In this document: piece after piece, positions 44,501-52,658 of the stretch
How the letters are laid out: every line of letters begins with the position of its first letter
Numbering within the stretch: position 1 is the first letter of the stretch
Assembly: GCA_041391365.1 (NCBI GenBank)
Contig: JAWKOC010000003.1
Coordinates: 62,001 to 126,000 of the forward strand
Direction of reading: 5' to 3'
Origin: JAGRAX01 sp041391365
GTDB lineage: Bacteria > Bdellovibrionota_G > JALEGL01 > JAGRMV01
Length of the DNA: 64,000 nucleotides
Made by a program: the position numbers and the translations under genes
Notes under the pieces: model-generated
Seen by the model: the letters and a program-made list of their open reading frames with translations, nothing else
Told to the model about the DNA's origin: nothing
Database searches by the model: none

Positions 44501-44612
44501 CCAGAAGATTCTCAGAGGTTGTCTGGGAGGGCTCTTGTGCATAAGCCACATGAAGATGTGGAATGGCCCACAACATCAAAACATACATCAAAAAAAATCT
44601 AGTGCGTCTCAC
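41544..44612 (-). CDS. Large membrane protein with periplasmic coiled coil and cytoplasmic STAND/AAA-like P-loop ATPase
   Basis: A 1022-residue protein that I do not recognise as a named family. It has a signal peptide (RFFLMYVLMLWAIPHLHVAYA), a ~370-residue periplasmic region with a coiled coil at ~110-215 (QAQKQIDQVQQENKKVEKNK), then about six hydrophobic helices between 402 and 625. A C-terminal P-loop domain follows, with Walker A GERGIGKS at 715-722, Walker B-like VFIIERLEN at 781-789, sensor-like WLCTLN at 816-821, and GNPREA at 905-910, as in STAND/Orc-type ATPases. A winged-helix-like tail follows. The coiled coil plus helices resembles the N-terminal part of large MscK channels. It starts with GTG overlapping gabD (GTGA) and ends overlapping mscS. 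I infer an ATP-gated or signalling module acting on the channel. Confidence 0.75.
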   Translation of the reverse strand: MRRTRFFLMYVLMLWAIPHLHVAYAQEPSQTTSENLLVSEKVQLLQAFLENQSVDFHRLQSILDPRWFLSDEATQEKSKWSAKLEETPEEKSQERRLATLMMRALDLPLEQRKKKWEDAKSIKFIQETKEQAQKQIDQVQQENKKVEKNKELIAKQINKTNQSDITREVYVEKEKLENAYADLNRYRAMIASQSKQMADRLENWKTKREQFWIAFEKAGLENNGSGQASLWTSTMDQVKQALHESNLRMEDPQFFDPPQPPDQGMILKSFGALELQYPKEMDVIQSYQKRKNDFGNFLSLVVGERKDFIQSAMESEQALRFLLKMFRADLLVDSQGHWRKVEQKADRSPFLYVHTEIHSMYAEIVFSLHKIKYKWTRSQISSQRSPAQWLWQWLKWIRQWSKVLFLILVTYAAFRFQTPLIQGFRNLTQSWFVRSSFSRFLHWCADLLESFYPFFVIGCASFLLISLGTQSGFSELQSLIPYLTLFLQYFLFLGVLEAIVPIISQRKYRSYGQAQAEVLAIESTFRLIPFYLLRLWVVWKVVAIFLTQFFTISWMEQWLGQMAALLALPMLLWGVRRHIENWRQTCRNVSADARWKKWLDASKGKIWEPALLLLGGGFGVYLIAWRRIGKRLIDTQVSKRFQAMVSRAILERSRKQRSTQISFQNLPEGYEEAFGQYSLWKSQWHVGQKEISTSLQDAYIKWKESETGRTILLTGERGIGKSALLDQFCFQSHNDWKRVRIPYGSYQKNKLFSLISKSIFDQEFESEQHLIDHFNELEPQVFIIERLENAVLRTIGGFDAFSFLLNLMLKAKKHFWLCTLNIHTWGFLRHAMADMNCFSHVFHLKGLKEEEIKQLIFSRNEEFDMSLDFSQFSYSEKNSWKPRSWDQKEKEKELYFRILWDFTKGNPREAMYFWTSSLQVSASSAKVALFDVPDSVVLEKISDPALMLLAAIVEHNGLSRENLCSVLRSHEQIVDRLLETLDVHGIVYENARSKTLHLDSFWYRSVSHYLLRRNLLYQGEKV

Positions 44613-46063
44613 AAGGTCCTTATGGAAATGGTTTTTTTCTCTACGTATTCGTCAAGACCATACTTGGAACCTTCTCTTCCCAAACCAGATTGTTTAACAC
44701 CTCCAAAAGGACTCGCAACATCTGAGATGATCCCTTTGTTGATCCCAACCATGCCATACTCCAGATTTTCGGCCATGTACCAGCTTCGGGATAAACTTTG
44801 TGTATAGCAATAGGCTGCAAGCCCGTAATGTGTGTCATTGGCCAATTCAAGAGCTTCCTGATCCTGACGAAATGTCGTGATGGCCACCACCGGTCCAAAA
44901 ATTTCTTCTTTGAAAATGTCCATAGAAGATTTGATCCCCGTAAGCAAGGTTGGGGCGTATCCATTGCGCATCGAAAGAGGTTGACCACCTTTGTGAAGTA
45001 CCGCACCCTGATCAATAGCTTGGGTCACCAAACGTTTGACTTTTTCAAGACCTTCATGGTTGATCAAAGGACAAATTTCATGTTGTTCATCCAGCCCGGA
45101 TCCTGTTCGCAACGTATCCATGGCTTTCATCATTTTTTTCACAAAGGCCCCAAGGACAGAATCATGCACCAAAAAGCGATTGGAACAAACGCAAGTTTGT
45201 CCGGTGTTTCGGAATTTGGATTGCATGGCACCTTCGACCGCTGCATCTAGATCTGCATCCTCGAAGACAAGAAAAGGTGCATTGCCTCCCAGTTCCAAAG
45301 AAATGTTTTTGACCGTAGAAGATGATTGTTTCATCAACAATTTTCCGACTTCGGTCGATCCCGTGAAGGTAATTTTACGAATCTGAGGATGTGTACAAAA
45401 AAACTCTCCTATGGTTTGTGGATCCCCATTGATCACCTGAAACAAACCTTTCGGTGCATCTAGACTGTCAAAAACCTTTGCAAGCGCCAAAGCAGACAAC
45501 GGCGTAAGCTCTGAAGGTTTCAGTATCATCGAACAGCCTGCAGCTAGTGCAGGAGCCAATTTTCGAGCGATCATCGCCAGGGGGAAATTCCAAGGTGTGA
45601 TGGCAGCACAGACACCCACTGGTGATCGAAGCACCATGATCTTGTCCTTTGAACTTGGGCCAGGAATGGTATCGCCGTAGATTCGTCTGGCTTCTTCTGC
45701 ATACCACTGGAAAAAATTGGCTGCGTATTGGACTTCTCCCTTGGCTTCGATCACCGATTTACCTTGTTCGGATGAAATCAACGTAGCAAACTCGTCTTTA
45801 TGATCCAATAGTTTTTGATAGAGACGATAAAGAAATTCTGATCGATCGGAAGCAGATTTTTGACTCCACTCTTGAAAGGCTTGATGAGCATGCTGAACCA
45901 CGGACTCATGGTGACATGGATCCATCATTTCCACTTGAGCCAAAACCTCTCCTGAAGCAGGGTTTTCAACCTGAAAAAAGGATGAACTCAAAGGCTGTTG
46001 AAAAACTCCCCCGATATAGTTCAACGAAGTATAGATGGAAAGATTAGAAATGCTTGCACCCAT
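44609..46063 (-). CDS. gabD: NAD(P)-dependent succinate-semialdehyde-type aldehyde dehydrogenase
   Basis: A 484-residue aldehyde dehydrogenase of the SSADH/GabD group. The catalytic Glu is in LELGGNAPFLVFEDADLD, and the nucleophile Cys is in FRNTGQTCVCSNRFLV, with a second Cys two residues on. The oxyanion Asn is in VCAAITPWNFP, and FTGSTEVGK is intact. Its length and CVC pattern fit SSADH. It overlaps the deacylase gene upstream (TAATG) and the ATPase gene downstream (GTGA), so all are one transcript. The natural substrate may instead be another semialdehyde from the product of the deacylase. Confidence 0.88.
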   Translation of the reverse strand: MGASISNLSIYTSLNYIGGVFQQPLSSSFFQVENPASGEVLAQVEMMDPCHHESVVQHAHQAFQEWSQKSASDRSEFLYRLYQKLLDHKDEFATLISSEQGKSVIEAKGEVQYAANFFQWYAEEARRIYGDTIPGPSSKDKIMVLRSPVGVCAAITPWNFPLAMIARKLAPALAAGCSMILKPSELTPLSALALAKVFDSLDAPKGLFQVINGDPQTIGEFFCTHPQIRKITFTGSTEVGKLLMKQSSSTVKNISLELGGNAPFLVFEDADLDAAVEGAMQSKFRNTGQTCVCSNRFLVHDSVLGAFVKKMMKAMDTLRTGSGLDEQHEICPLINHEGLEKVKRLVTQAIDQGAVLHKGGQPLSMRNGYAPTLLTGIKSSMDIFKEEIFGPVVAITTFRQDQEALELANDTHYGLAAYCYTQSLSRSWYMAENLEYGMVGINKGIISDVASPFGGVKQSGLGREGSKYGLDEYVEKKTISIRTL

Positions 46064-47229
46064 TACGACAGGATCACTTTCTTTGGCGCACGCATCAAGC
46101 GATACAAGTCCATTCCCTCATGCACAGAACCTGCACTGGTAACGGCAATCACGTGAGCATCATCGGGTGCGATGATCTCTTGACTGATGTTCTTAAGGTA
46201 GGCACTGGTTCCTCGGAGTCCCTGATCAATGTTGGAGAGATAGATGATTCCCAACCGTTGTCCTTTGGCGACTTTTTCTCCTGAACGAACATGAGAATGA
46301 AAAAAACCACCTATACTCGCCCACACATTGTAAAAATCATCATAGTCGCAGTACAGGGGATGTTCGACCGCGACTTGAACTTCATCACAAACTCCTTTGT
46401 AAGAAAGATACGACAAGATTTGATTGCATTGTTGGGTAGCTAGACCTAGGTCGATGGATTGCATGTTTCCCAATTCCAACGTGTAGGACTCAAACGACGG
46501 TCGATTGGAAAAACTTTGTGGTTTTTTTTAGTGAAGAATCTGAGCAAGCGTCCACCAAGGATGAAAAGCTGCCTCATCCAATGCCCCACCACACTTGTTT
46601 GGGATGCTGATATGAAATTCAAATCCGAAATGCGCCGCACTTGAAAGTGCGTAGGAGGGTGAATAAACATAAGGACAAGAGATTGAATCACAATGAAGAT
46701 CCAAAACAATATCCGATTGAATCGACAACAACTGAAGTTGAGCATTGAGTTTTTTGTGATAGGCCAAAGGTTGTGAAAGATACGACTGTAAGACTTCTTT
46801 CATGCTTTGTTTAAACTCAGATTCAATTTGCTCTTGACGAAGATTCAATCGAGATTCTACCCACTGATCCAATAAAATCTGGTGAGCATGAGCCTGAGCT
46901 GAGGCGTGCACCGCAACCAAATTTACATAATGACGATTCCAATTCTCTCCTGTGTCAGTACAAAATCTTCCATAGGTATACTCTCCTGTTTTTGCATTGG
47001 ATGCCATAGCATTGGCAACAGGAACAATTCGAACATTCCCCATCGGAGGTTTTCGATGAAAGTGATCAATGAGAAGCTGTGCAACCAAAAATCCCTGCAA
47101 CTCATCTCCATGAATCCCTGCTTGGATGTATACAGAAGGAGCGCGAAGATCGCGCCCTGGAATGTCCACATATTGGAGTGAAAGATCACCAAAAATCAAT
47201 TTGCGTAGAGATACACTGTGGGTGTTCAT
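46063..47229 (-). pseudogene. AstE/aspartoacylase-family zinc deacylase interrupted by an in-frame TAA
   Basis: The frame begins at 47229 and shows the zinc motif IQAGIHGDELQG and a later LDLHCDS, typical of succinylglutamate desuccinylase/aspartoacylase. It stops at a TAA (46530-46528) after WWTLAQILH. The same frame continues through KKPQSFSNRPSFESYTLELGN, the conserved C-terminal ELG block, to a TAA at 46063 that overlaps gabD. With the stop read through, it would be ~388 residues. One C-to-T (Q to stop) or a base-calling error explains it. Partner gabD suggests removal of an acyl group to give a semialdehyde precursor. Confidence 0.75.
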
Positions 47230-47319
47230 ACCCTACAGATATACGAGAAATATCGTTTGATCTCAAATATTGTCTCATAGAAAAATGAGAACAAGCAAAA
47301 TTGGGCTTTTGGCTCGCGT

Positions 47320-48507
47320 TTAGTCTACTTGCTTGCGCAAGAAGGTTGGGATGTCGTATTCATCTTCTTCCATCGACTCTAGACCAAGTTCTTTGATCCG
47401 TTTGCGAAACTCAAGAGAATCCAATTGACGATTCTTCATGTAAGGAGATCCTAGCGATTGATCTTCAAGTTTGACTTCCAAATGGGACACACGAGGACGT
47501 TCCTCAAGAGTAGCCGCCGTGATGGGTGTCATGATCGGTTTGGCTTGAGCCATTTCTTTGTCAAATCCAGTCGCAATGACCGTGATGCGAAGCTGTTCTT
47601 TCATGTGTTCGTTGATCACCGCACCAAAAATGATGTTGGCATCTTCATGTGCAGCTTCTTGAATCATCATGGCCGCATCATTGACTTCATGCAAAGTCAT
47701 GGAGGAACTTCCCGTGATGTTGAGGAGCACTCCTGTAGCACCGCTGATATCAATATCTTCCAACAATGGAGAGGAGATGGCTCGCTGTGCGGCTTCGCGC
47801 GCACGTTGAGGTCCTTCGCCATATCCCGTTCCCATCATGGCCATGCCTTGACCATTCATGATGGTCTTCACATCTGCAAAATCCAAATTGATGAGTCCAG
47901 GAATGGTGATCAAATCGCTGATCCCTCGAACGGCTTGCAAAAGAACCTCATCTGCTTTTTTGAAAGCATCAACAATGGAAGTACTTTCACCGGCAAGATT
48001 GATCAAACGTTGATTGGGAATCGTGATCAGGGTGTCGACGGCAGCTTTGAGTTCTTTGATGCCTTGCTCGGCATAGGCTTTTCGCTTGCGACCTTCAAAA
48101 ATGAAAGGTTTGGTGACAACTCCGATGGCCAACGCACCTACTTCGCGTGCAACCTGTGCGACCACAGGGGCTCCGCCGGTTCCAGTTCCACCACCCATTC
48201 CAGCCGTGATGAACACCATGTCAGCTCCAGACAATACTTCGGCAATGCGATCTCGATCTTCCAGAGCAGCCTCACGACCGACTTCTGGATTGGCTCCAGC
48301 CCCAAGACCCTTGGTCAAGGAGGTTCCAATTTGCAATTTCACTTCTGCCGCAGAGGCATTGATGGCTTGGAGATCTGTGTTGGCCACAATGAAATCAACG
48401 TTGCAGAGGCCCTCGTTGATCATCGTATTGACAGCGTTGCTGCCTCCGCCCCCAACACCAATCACCTTGATCTTGGCTGCGTTGTTCGACTCAACAAATT
48501 CAAACAT
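47320..48507 (-). CDS. ftsZ: Cell division protein FtsZ
   Basis: A 395-residue tubulin-like GTPase forming the cytokinetic ring. It has IGVGGGGSNAVNTM, the GTP signature GMGGGTGTGGAPVVAQVA, NLDFADVKTIM with the T7-loop region, and the C-terminal tail DIPTFLRKQ that binds FtsA. The frame opens 15 codons earlier, but the ATG at 48507 with AGGAG 7 nt before it is the clear start. It is the last gene of the dcw cluster. Confidence 0.98.
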   Translation of the reverse strand: MFEFVESNNAAKIKVIGVGGGGSNAVNTMINEGLCNVDFIVANTDLQAINASAAEVKLQIGTSLTKGLGAGANPEVGREAALEDRDRIAEVLSGADMVFITAGMGGGTGTGGAPVVAQVAREVGALAIGVVTKPFIFEGRKRKAYAEQGIKELKAAVDTLITIPNQRLINLAGESTSIVDAFKKADEVLLQAVRGISDLITIPGLINLDFADVKTIMNGQGMAMMGTGYGEGPQRAREAAQRAISSPLLEDIDISGATGVLLNITGSSSMTLHEVNDAAMMIQEAAHEDANIIFGAVINEHMKEQLRITVIATGFDKEMAQAKPIMTPITAATLEERPRVSHLEVKLEDQSLGSPYMKNRQLDSLEFRKRIKELGLESMEEDEYDIPTFLRKQVD

Positions 48508-48770
48508 GTAATTCTCCTCTCTCACAAACGTACCTCTCTGCCGTTGTACCACGTAGATTTATAATTACCATACATTATACTACATTAAGTATAAAGTTTT
48601 CTATAAGTAATTGCGATCTAAACACTCATTATCAATACATTTATTCTTGAAAAAGTCTCTTTTTTGCAGCATTCACGCGACTTTCCCAAGGATTGGGTTC
48701 ATGTATTACTTTAGATATTGGCGAGAAAAAACGAGATTGTTTGAATTTTATTGCAAGAGGTTCATAGGGC
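48508..48770 (-). promoter_or_regulatory. ftsA-ftsZ intergenic region with probable ftsZ promoter
   Basis: This 263-bp gene-free stretch is AT-rich. On the minus strand a perfect TATAAT lies at 48579-48574, some 67 bp before the ftsZ ATG, though I see no good -35 at 16-18 bp. An independent ftsZ promoter would let ftsZ be made without the upstream cluster. No RNA gene is recognised. Confidence 0.4.
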
Positions 48771-50001
48771 TTAAAAAAACTCGCCAAACCATTCTTTCAT
48801 CCGATCTCGCACCTTCAAATATACATTTTTCTCACGAACTCGAAAGTTGGTCTTTTGGGAAGATCGTTTGCTTCCATAAAGAACCAATCCGACTGCTGTT
48901 GCATAGATGGGACTGGAGACTGTATCGGCCAACCCTCCAAATCCTTGAGGAATGCCTCGACGTACGGGAAGATCAAACACATGCTCGGCCACCTCGGGCA
49001 TCCCCTCCAAAATGGAAGACCCCCCAGTGATCACAATCCCTGAAGCCAACTTGGACAACAAGTTGGTTTTTTCGAGCTCCGCGCGAATCAGGGCAAAAAT
49101 CTCTTCCACACGAGGTTCGATGATCTCGCTCAACAGTTTTTTGGAAATTTGCCGTGGTCGCCGCCCCCCCACGCTGGGAACTTCAATCATTTGATCTTTG
49201 TGGATCAAATGGGAAGCCGCACATCCGTACTGATGTTTGATTTTTTCAGCCTCTACGGTTGGGGTTCGAATCCCCACCGCAATGTCGTTGGTCAGATGAT
49301 TGCCGCCCAAAGCCAGCACCGCAGAATGTTGAATGGCGCCTTCCGAAAACACAAGCAAGTCCGTTGTTCCTCCGCCAATGTCAATCATGGCCACACCCAA
49401 ATCTTTTTCATCCGGCGTAAGGACGGATTCGCTGGAGGCCAAAGGCTCAATCACAATATCCGAAACATTGAGACCACATCGGTGCAACATTTGACGATGT
49501 TTTGAGCGGATGTCACAGCTCGGTCACCATGTGAACTTTGGCTTCCAAACGCACTCCTGACATGCCCACAGGTTCTCGAATTCCGTCTTGATCATCGATG
49601 ATGAATTCCTGAGGCAAAACGTGAAGAACTTCTCGATCCATGGGGATCGCGACCGCTTTGGCCGCGTCAATCACACGCTCCACATCATAGTTGGTCACTT
49701 CTTGCGTTTTGACCGCAACCACTCCGTGGCTGTTAAACCCCTTGATATGCCCTCCCGCAATGCCCGCATACACAGAATGAATTTCGCAACCGGCCATTAG
49801 CTCGGCTTCATCGATGGCATTTTGGATGGATTCTACGGTGGCATCAATATTGATCACCACACCTTTTCTCAGACCTTTGGAGGGATAGGTGCCCATTCCC
49901 ACAATGTCCACACCACTGGGACCAACTTCCCCAACAAGTGCACAAATTTTTGTGGTACCGATGTCTAGACCTACAACCAAATTTCCGGCTTTTTTCGACA
50001 T
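48771..50001 (-). CDS. ftsA: Cell division protein FtsA (two single-base frameshifts)
   Basis: An actin-fold ATPase that anchors FtsZ to the membrane. It has GNLVVGLDIGTTKICALVGE, GHIKGFNSHGVVAV, VAMIDIGGGTTDLLVFSEGA, ASGIVITGGSSILEGMPEV and a C-terminal amphipathic helix (VRDRMKEWFGEFF). The frame breaks near 49513 after KVHMVTE, then resumes as VTSAQNIVK in another frame, and again shifts near 49490 into RCGLNVSDIVIEPLASSES. Adding one G at ACC-GAG and one base at TGCACC-GATG restores the usual VTGAVTSAQNIVKCC.RCG block. Deletions in ftsA would be lethal, so sequence errors are likely. Confidence 0.85.
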
Positions 50002-50063
50002 GCCCTTCTCCTACATACAGAGTAACAACCCATGCGCGGATCAAATAGACCCACGGAGTCAAT

Positions 50064-50092
50064 ATCATACGCAGTCTTTTGATTTTCGCCAA
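50064..50092 (-). promoter_or_regulatory. Sigma-70-like promoter for ftsA
   Basis: On the minus strand TTGGCG (50092-50087), a 17-nt spacer and TATGAT (50069-50064) form a near-consensus promoter 63 bp before the ftsA ATG. It would separate ftsA transcription from marC and the upstream wall genes. Confidence 0.55.
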
Positions 50093-50140
50093 TCAAAGTT
50101 TGTTTCCAGTGTGGGTTCAAAAGAAAAACAGTGTTGGAAC

Positions 50141-50854
50141 TTACGACTGCGCCCACTGGGCCGCCATTTTGGGCAGCAGGGAGCAAATGCCATCAATAAG
50201 AAGTTGCGCGGCGATGGCTGCAATGATCAAACCCATGATTCGGTTCATGATTCGAATGCCCGAGGGTTTGAGATATCGCAAAAACAAAGATGAATTTCTC
50301 AAAATCAAATACGTGATGAGCGACACCGCGAGGATCATTCCGATCACCGCAGACATCTCCACCCACCCATTGGCTTTGGCCATGAGCACAATCACCATGG
50401 TGATCGAGCCCGGACCCGCCAGCAAGGGAAGACCCAATGGAATGATGGCAATGTCATCTTCTTCATAGGCTTCGGCTTGTTCTTCGGGAAGCGTTCGAGA
50501 TCTCACGTGTTTGCCCTTGAGCATGTCCAGTGCGACACGAAACACAAAAACACCCCCCGCAATTTGAAACGCGGGAACTGAAATCCCCATCAACGTAAAA
50601 AGAGTTTCTCCCGCAATCGAAAACAAAAGCAAAGCAATCAGCAAAGCATAACTTGCTTTTTTGGCCGTAGCTCTTTGAAGCTGTACTGAACTGGATGTAC
50701 TCGGATGAGACAAAAAAAACGATGTCGCTCCCAAGGGATTGACTGTGGACAACAGAGAAACAAAGGTGATGACCAGAAAAGATGTGTGTGTTCCCGCCGC
50801 TGAAACGGTTGCCGCCGAAGAAGAATCAATTGTAGCAAAAAACTGTGGAAGCAT
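50141..50854 (-). CDS. MarC-family inner-membrane protein
   Basis: A 237-residue polytopic membrane protein of the MarC/UPF0056 family with about six hydrophobic helices. It has the N-terminal STVNPLGATSFFLSHPS block, PAFQIAGGVFVFRVALDML and LAGPGSITMVIVLM. The role is unknown; the family was once thought to affect multiple antibiotic resistance. It lies between ftsQ and ftsA, where dcw clusters normally have no such gene. The C-terminal domain has the usual LRNSSLFLRYLKPSGIRIMNR helix and GIC ending. Confidence 0.85.
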   Translation of the reverse strand: MLPQFFATIDSSSAATVSAAGTHTSFLVITFVSLLSTVNPLGATSFFLSHPSTSSSVQLQRATAKKASYALLIALLLFSIAGETLFTLMGISVPAFQIAGGVFVFRVALDMLKGKHVRSRTLPEEQAEAYEEDDIAIIPLGLPLLAGPGSITMVIVLMAKANGWVEMSAVIGMILAVSLITYLILRNSSLFLRYLKPSGIRIMNRIMGLIIAAIAAQLLIDGICSLLPKMAAQWAQS

Positions 50855-50967
50855 GGTCTGTATTTTTTTCCACTCATACTACACATTGAAATGTGCAGAA
50901 ATAAATTCTTTGTTAAATTGAGCGGAAGGGCCTACACATAGTATCTTTTTTAAATCATTGAAAAAAA

Positions 50968-51717
50968 TCAATCTTCATGAAGTTTGACCACCACACGATC
51001 GTCAAAGCGAACGTCCACCATGGCAATCGAAGACTTCATGCTCAAAAGCTGAGGGAAAATGGTTGCGAAATGCCTAACCTTTTCCATCAAATGATCTCGT
51101 CCAAAATAGACCGGTCCCTGAATTTGATTCATGTATGAGATCCACTGGCTTTGGCCACCATCAAACACCAACTCTGAAATGCTTTCTTCAGGAACGCCAT
51201 TGGAGACCATCCATGTGTAAAGTTCCAACCCTTGATAGAGTTTTTCTCTTCCTCGACGAATGTCCAATTCGTTTTTCCAAGGACCTGAAATCAACACAAG
51301 GTCCATGTCGGATTCAAGATCGGAAACCGCACTCATCAAAAAAGCTTCGTCATCTATATAATACCATTGATCTGCCCTCACGATGGCCATGGCCTTTCGT
51401 TCATCGATCTGAACATTCACATGTCCAGTAACATCCTTGATGAGCCAAACGGACTTGACCTGAGGCAAGGCTTTGATCCGATCCATCATTTCCGAACTCC
51501 AATCGCCAAACAAAGAACGCCCTTTGAATGCATTGGAAATGGAACTCAATGTGTTGGGAGAAACTCTCTCATATCCATAAAAAGAAAAACTTTCTACGCG
51601 AATGGGAATGTAGTCTCCATAGGCGAGTTGAAAAAAATCGGGGGACCACTTGATCCAAGCGCCCAAAAACAAAATCACAGCCATGACTGCAACGCACTGT
51701 TTTCCTTTTTTCTTCAT
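50968..51717 (-). CDS. ftsQ: Cell division protein FtsQ
   Basis: A 249-residue bitopic inner-membrane protein. One N-terminal transmembrane helix (CVAVMAVILFLGAWIKW) is followed by a periplasmic POTRA domain (VESFSFYGYERVSPNTLSSI) and the FtsQ domain (LPQVKSVWLIKDVTGHVNVQIDERKAMAIV), ending in VRFDDRVVVKLHED. It links early and late divisome proteins. The ATG at 51717 overlaps the ddl stop (ATGA), and an ATG three codons earlier is also possible. Sequence identity across the family is low, but position and motifs make the call firm. Confidence 0.85.
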   Translation of the reverse strand: MKKKGKQCVAVMAVILFLGAWIKWSPDFFQLAYGDYIPIRVESFSFYGYERVSPNTLSSISNAFKGRSLFGDWSSEMMDRIKALPQVKSVWLIKDVTGHVNVQIDERKAMAIVRADQWYYIDDEAFLMSAVSDLESDMDLVLISGPWKNELDIRRGREKLYQGLELYTWMVSNGVPEESISELVFDGGQSQWISYMNQIQGPVYFGRDHLMEKVRHFATIFPQLLSMKSSIAMVDVRFDDRVVVKLHED

Positions 51718-52658
51718 GGCTTGCATTTCAAACTGGCGGTCTGAAGAAGGGATTCAACCAAATCTTCAAACACGACCTGATTGGCTTTGGCGGCCATGGG
51801 AACCAAACTGGTTTCCGTCATTCCAGGCATCGTATTGACTTCCAAAATCCATGGATGTTTTCCATCATAAATAAAATCCACACGACAAAAATCTTCGGTT
51901 CGAAGAGCCTGTGCAGATCTGCGGGCATGGTGCTGAAGGGTTTGTGTCAACGTCTCTGAAATCGGAGCCGGACAGGTAAATTTTGTTTTCCCTTTTTCAT
52001 ACTTGGCTTGATAGTCGTAAAGACCGCTCAACGGCTCAATCTGAATGACCGGATAAGCATGATCTTGAATGATTGCAACCGTATATTCTGTTCCGGACAC
52101 ATAAGGTTCCCACAATACACGCGTATCAAACGTGTGAGCAGTTTCCCACGCCTTCTCCAGTTGCTGTTCCTGTTTGACAATTTGCAATCCAAACGTAGAT
52201 CCTTCGGACACGGGTTTTGCAATCATTGGATAGGACAATGAAGATTCCACACCTTCTTTTACAGTCGCAAAAGACATATTGGCATCGGACAAAAAGGTAG
52301 GCAATACAGGAAGCCCCTCAGATGCGAGTATTTTTTTGGTGTAATACTTGTCCATTGCTAGAGCGCTCGAAAACACGCCAACACCCGTATAGGGAATTCC
52401 CATGCACTCCAACAAACCTTGAATGCATCCATCTTCACCATAGCGACCATGCAAAGCGATGTATGCACAGGTCACTCGATGTTCTTGAAGGGTTTTGGCG
52501 ACACCTTGTCCAACATCGATCAACACTGCATTTTGATATCCTTTGCTCTGAAGCGCAGCAAATACAGCTTTTCCCGTTTTGAGAGAAACCTCTCTCTCTT
52601 TGGAGAGGCCTCCATAAAGAACTCCAACAACTGTATCTTGGTTAAAAATCTTCAACAT
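51714..52658 (-). CDS. ddl: D-alanine--D-alanine ligase
   Basis: A 314-residue ATP-grasp ligase making the D-Ala-D-Ala dipeptide. The entry loop GGLSKEREVSLKTG, ALHGRYGEDGCIQGLLE, PYTGVGVFSSALAMDKYYTK and the metal-binding EVNTMPGMTETSLVP are present. I preferred the ATG at 52658, which has GGAG 6 nt upstream; it overlaps the murB end by 17 nt. It overlaps ftsQ by 4 nt. Confidence 0.95.
   Translation of the reverse strand: MLKIFNQDTVVGVLYGGLSKEREVSLKTGKAVFAALQSKGYQNAVLIDVGQGVAKTLQEHRVTCAYIALHGRYGEDGCIQGLLECMGIPYTGVGVFSSALAMDKYYTKKILASEGLPVLPTFLSDANMSFATVKEGVESSLSYPMIAKPVSEGSTFGLQIVKQEQQLEKAWETAHTFDTRVLWEPYVSGTEYTVAIIQDHAYPVIQIEPLSGLYDYQAKYEKGKTKFTCPAPISETLTQTLQHHARRSAQALRTEDFCRVDFIYDGKHPWILEVNTMPGMTETSLVPMAAKANQVVFEDLVESLLQTASLKCKP

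Noticed and set aside
47458..48564. Long open frame antisense to ftsZ (~368 codons)
   Set aside because: The ftsZ frame is complete and strongly conserved on the other strand. The antisense product is rich in His, Ser and Arg and has no recognisable domain; it is a codon-bias shadow.
48508..48770. tRNA or small RNA gene between ftsA and ftsZ
   Set aside because: No cloverleaf, no GC-rich hairpin with U-tract, and the stretch is simply AT-rich promoter-like DNA.
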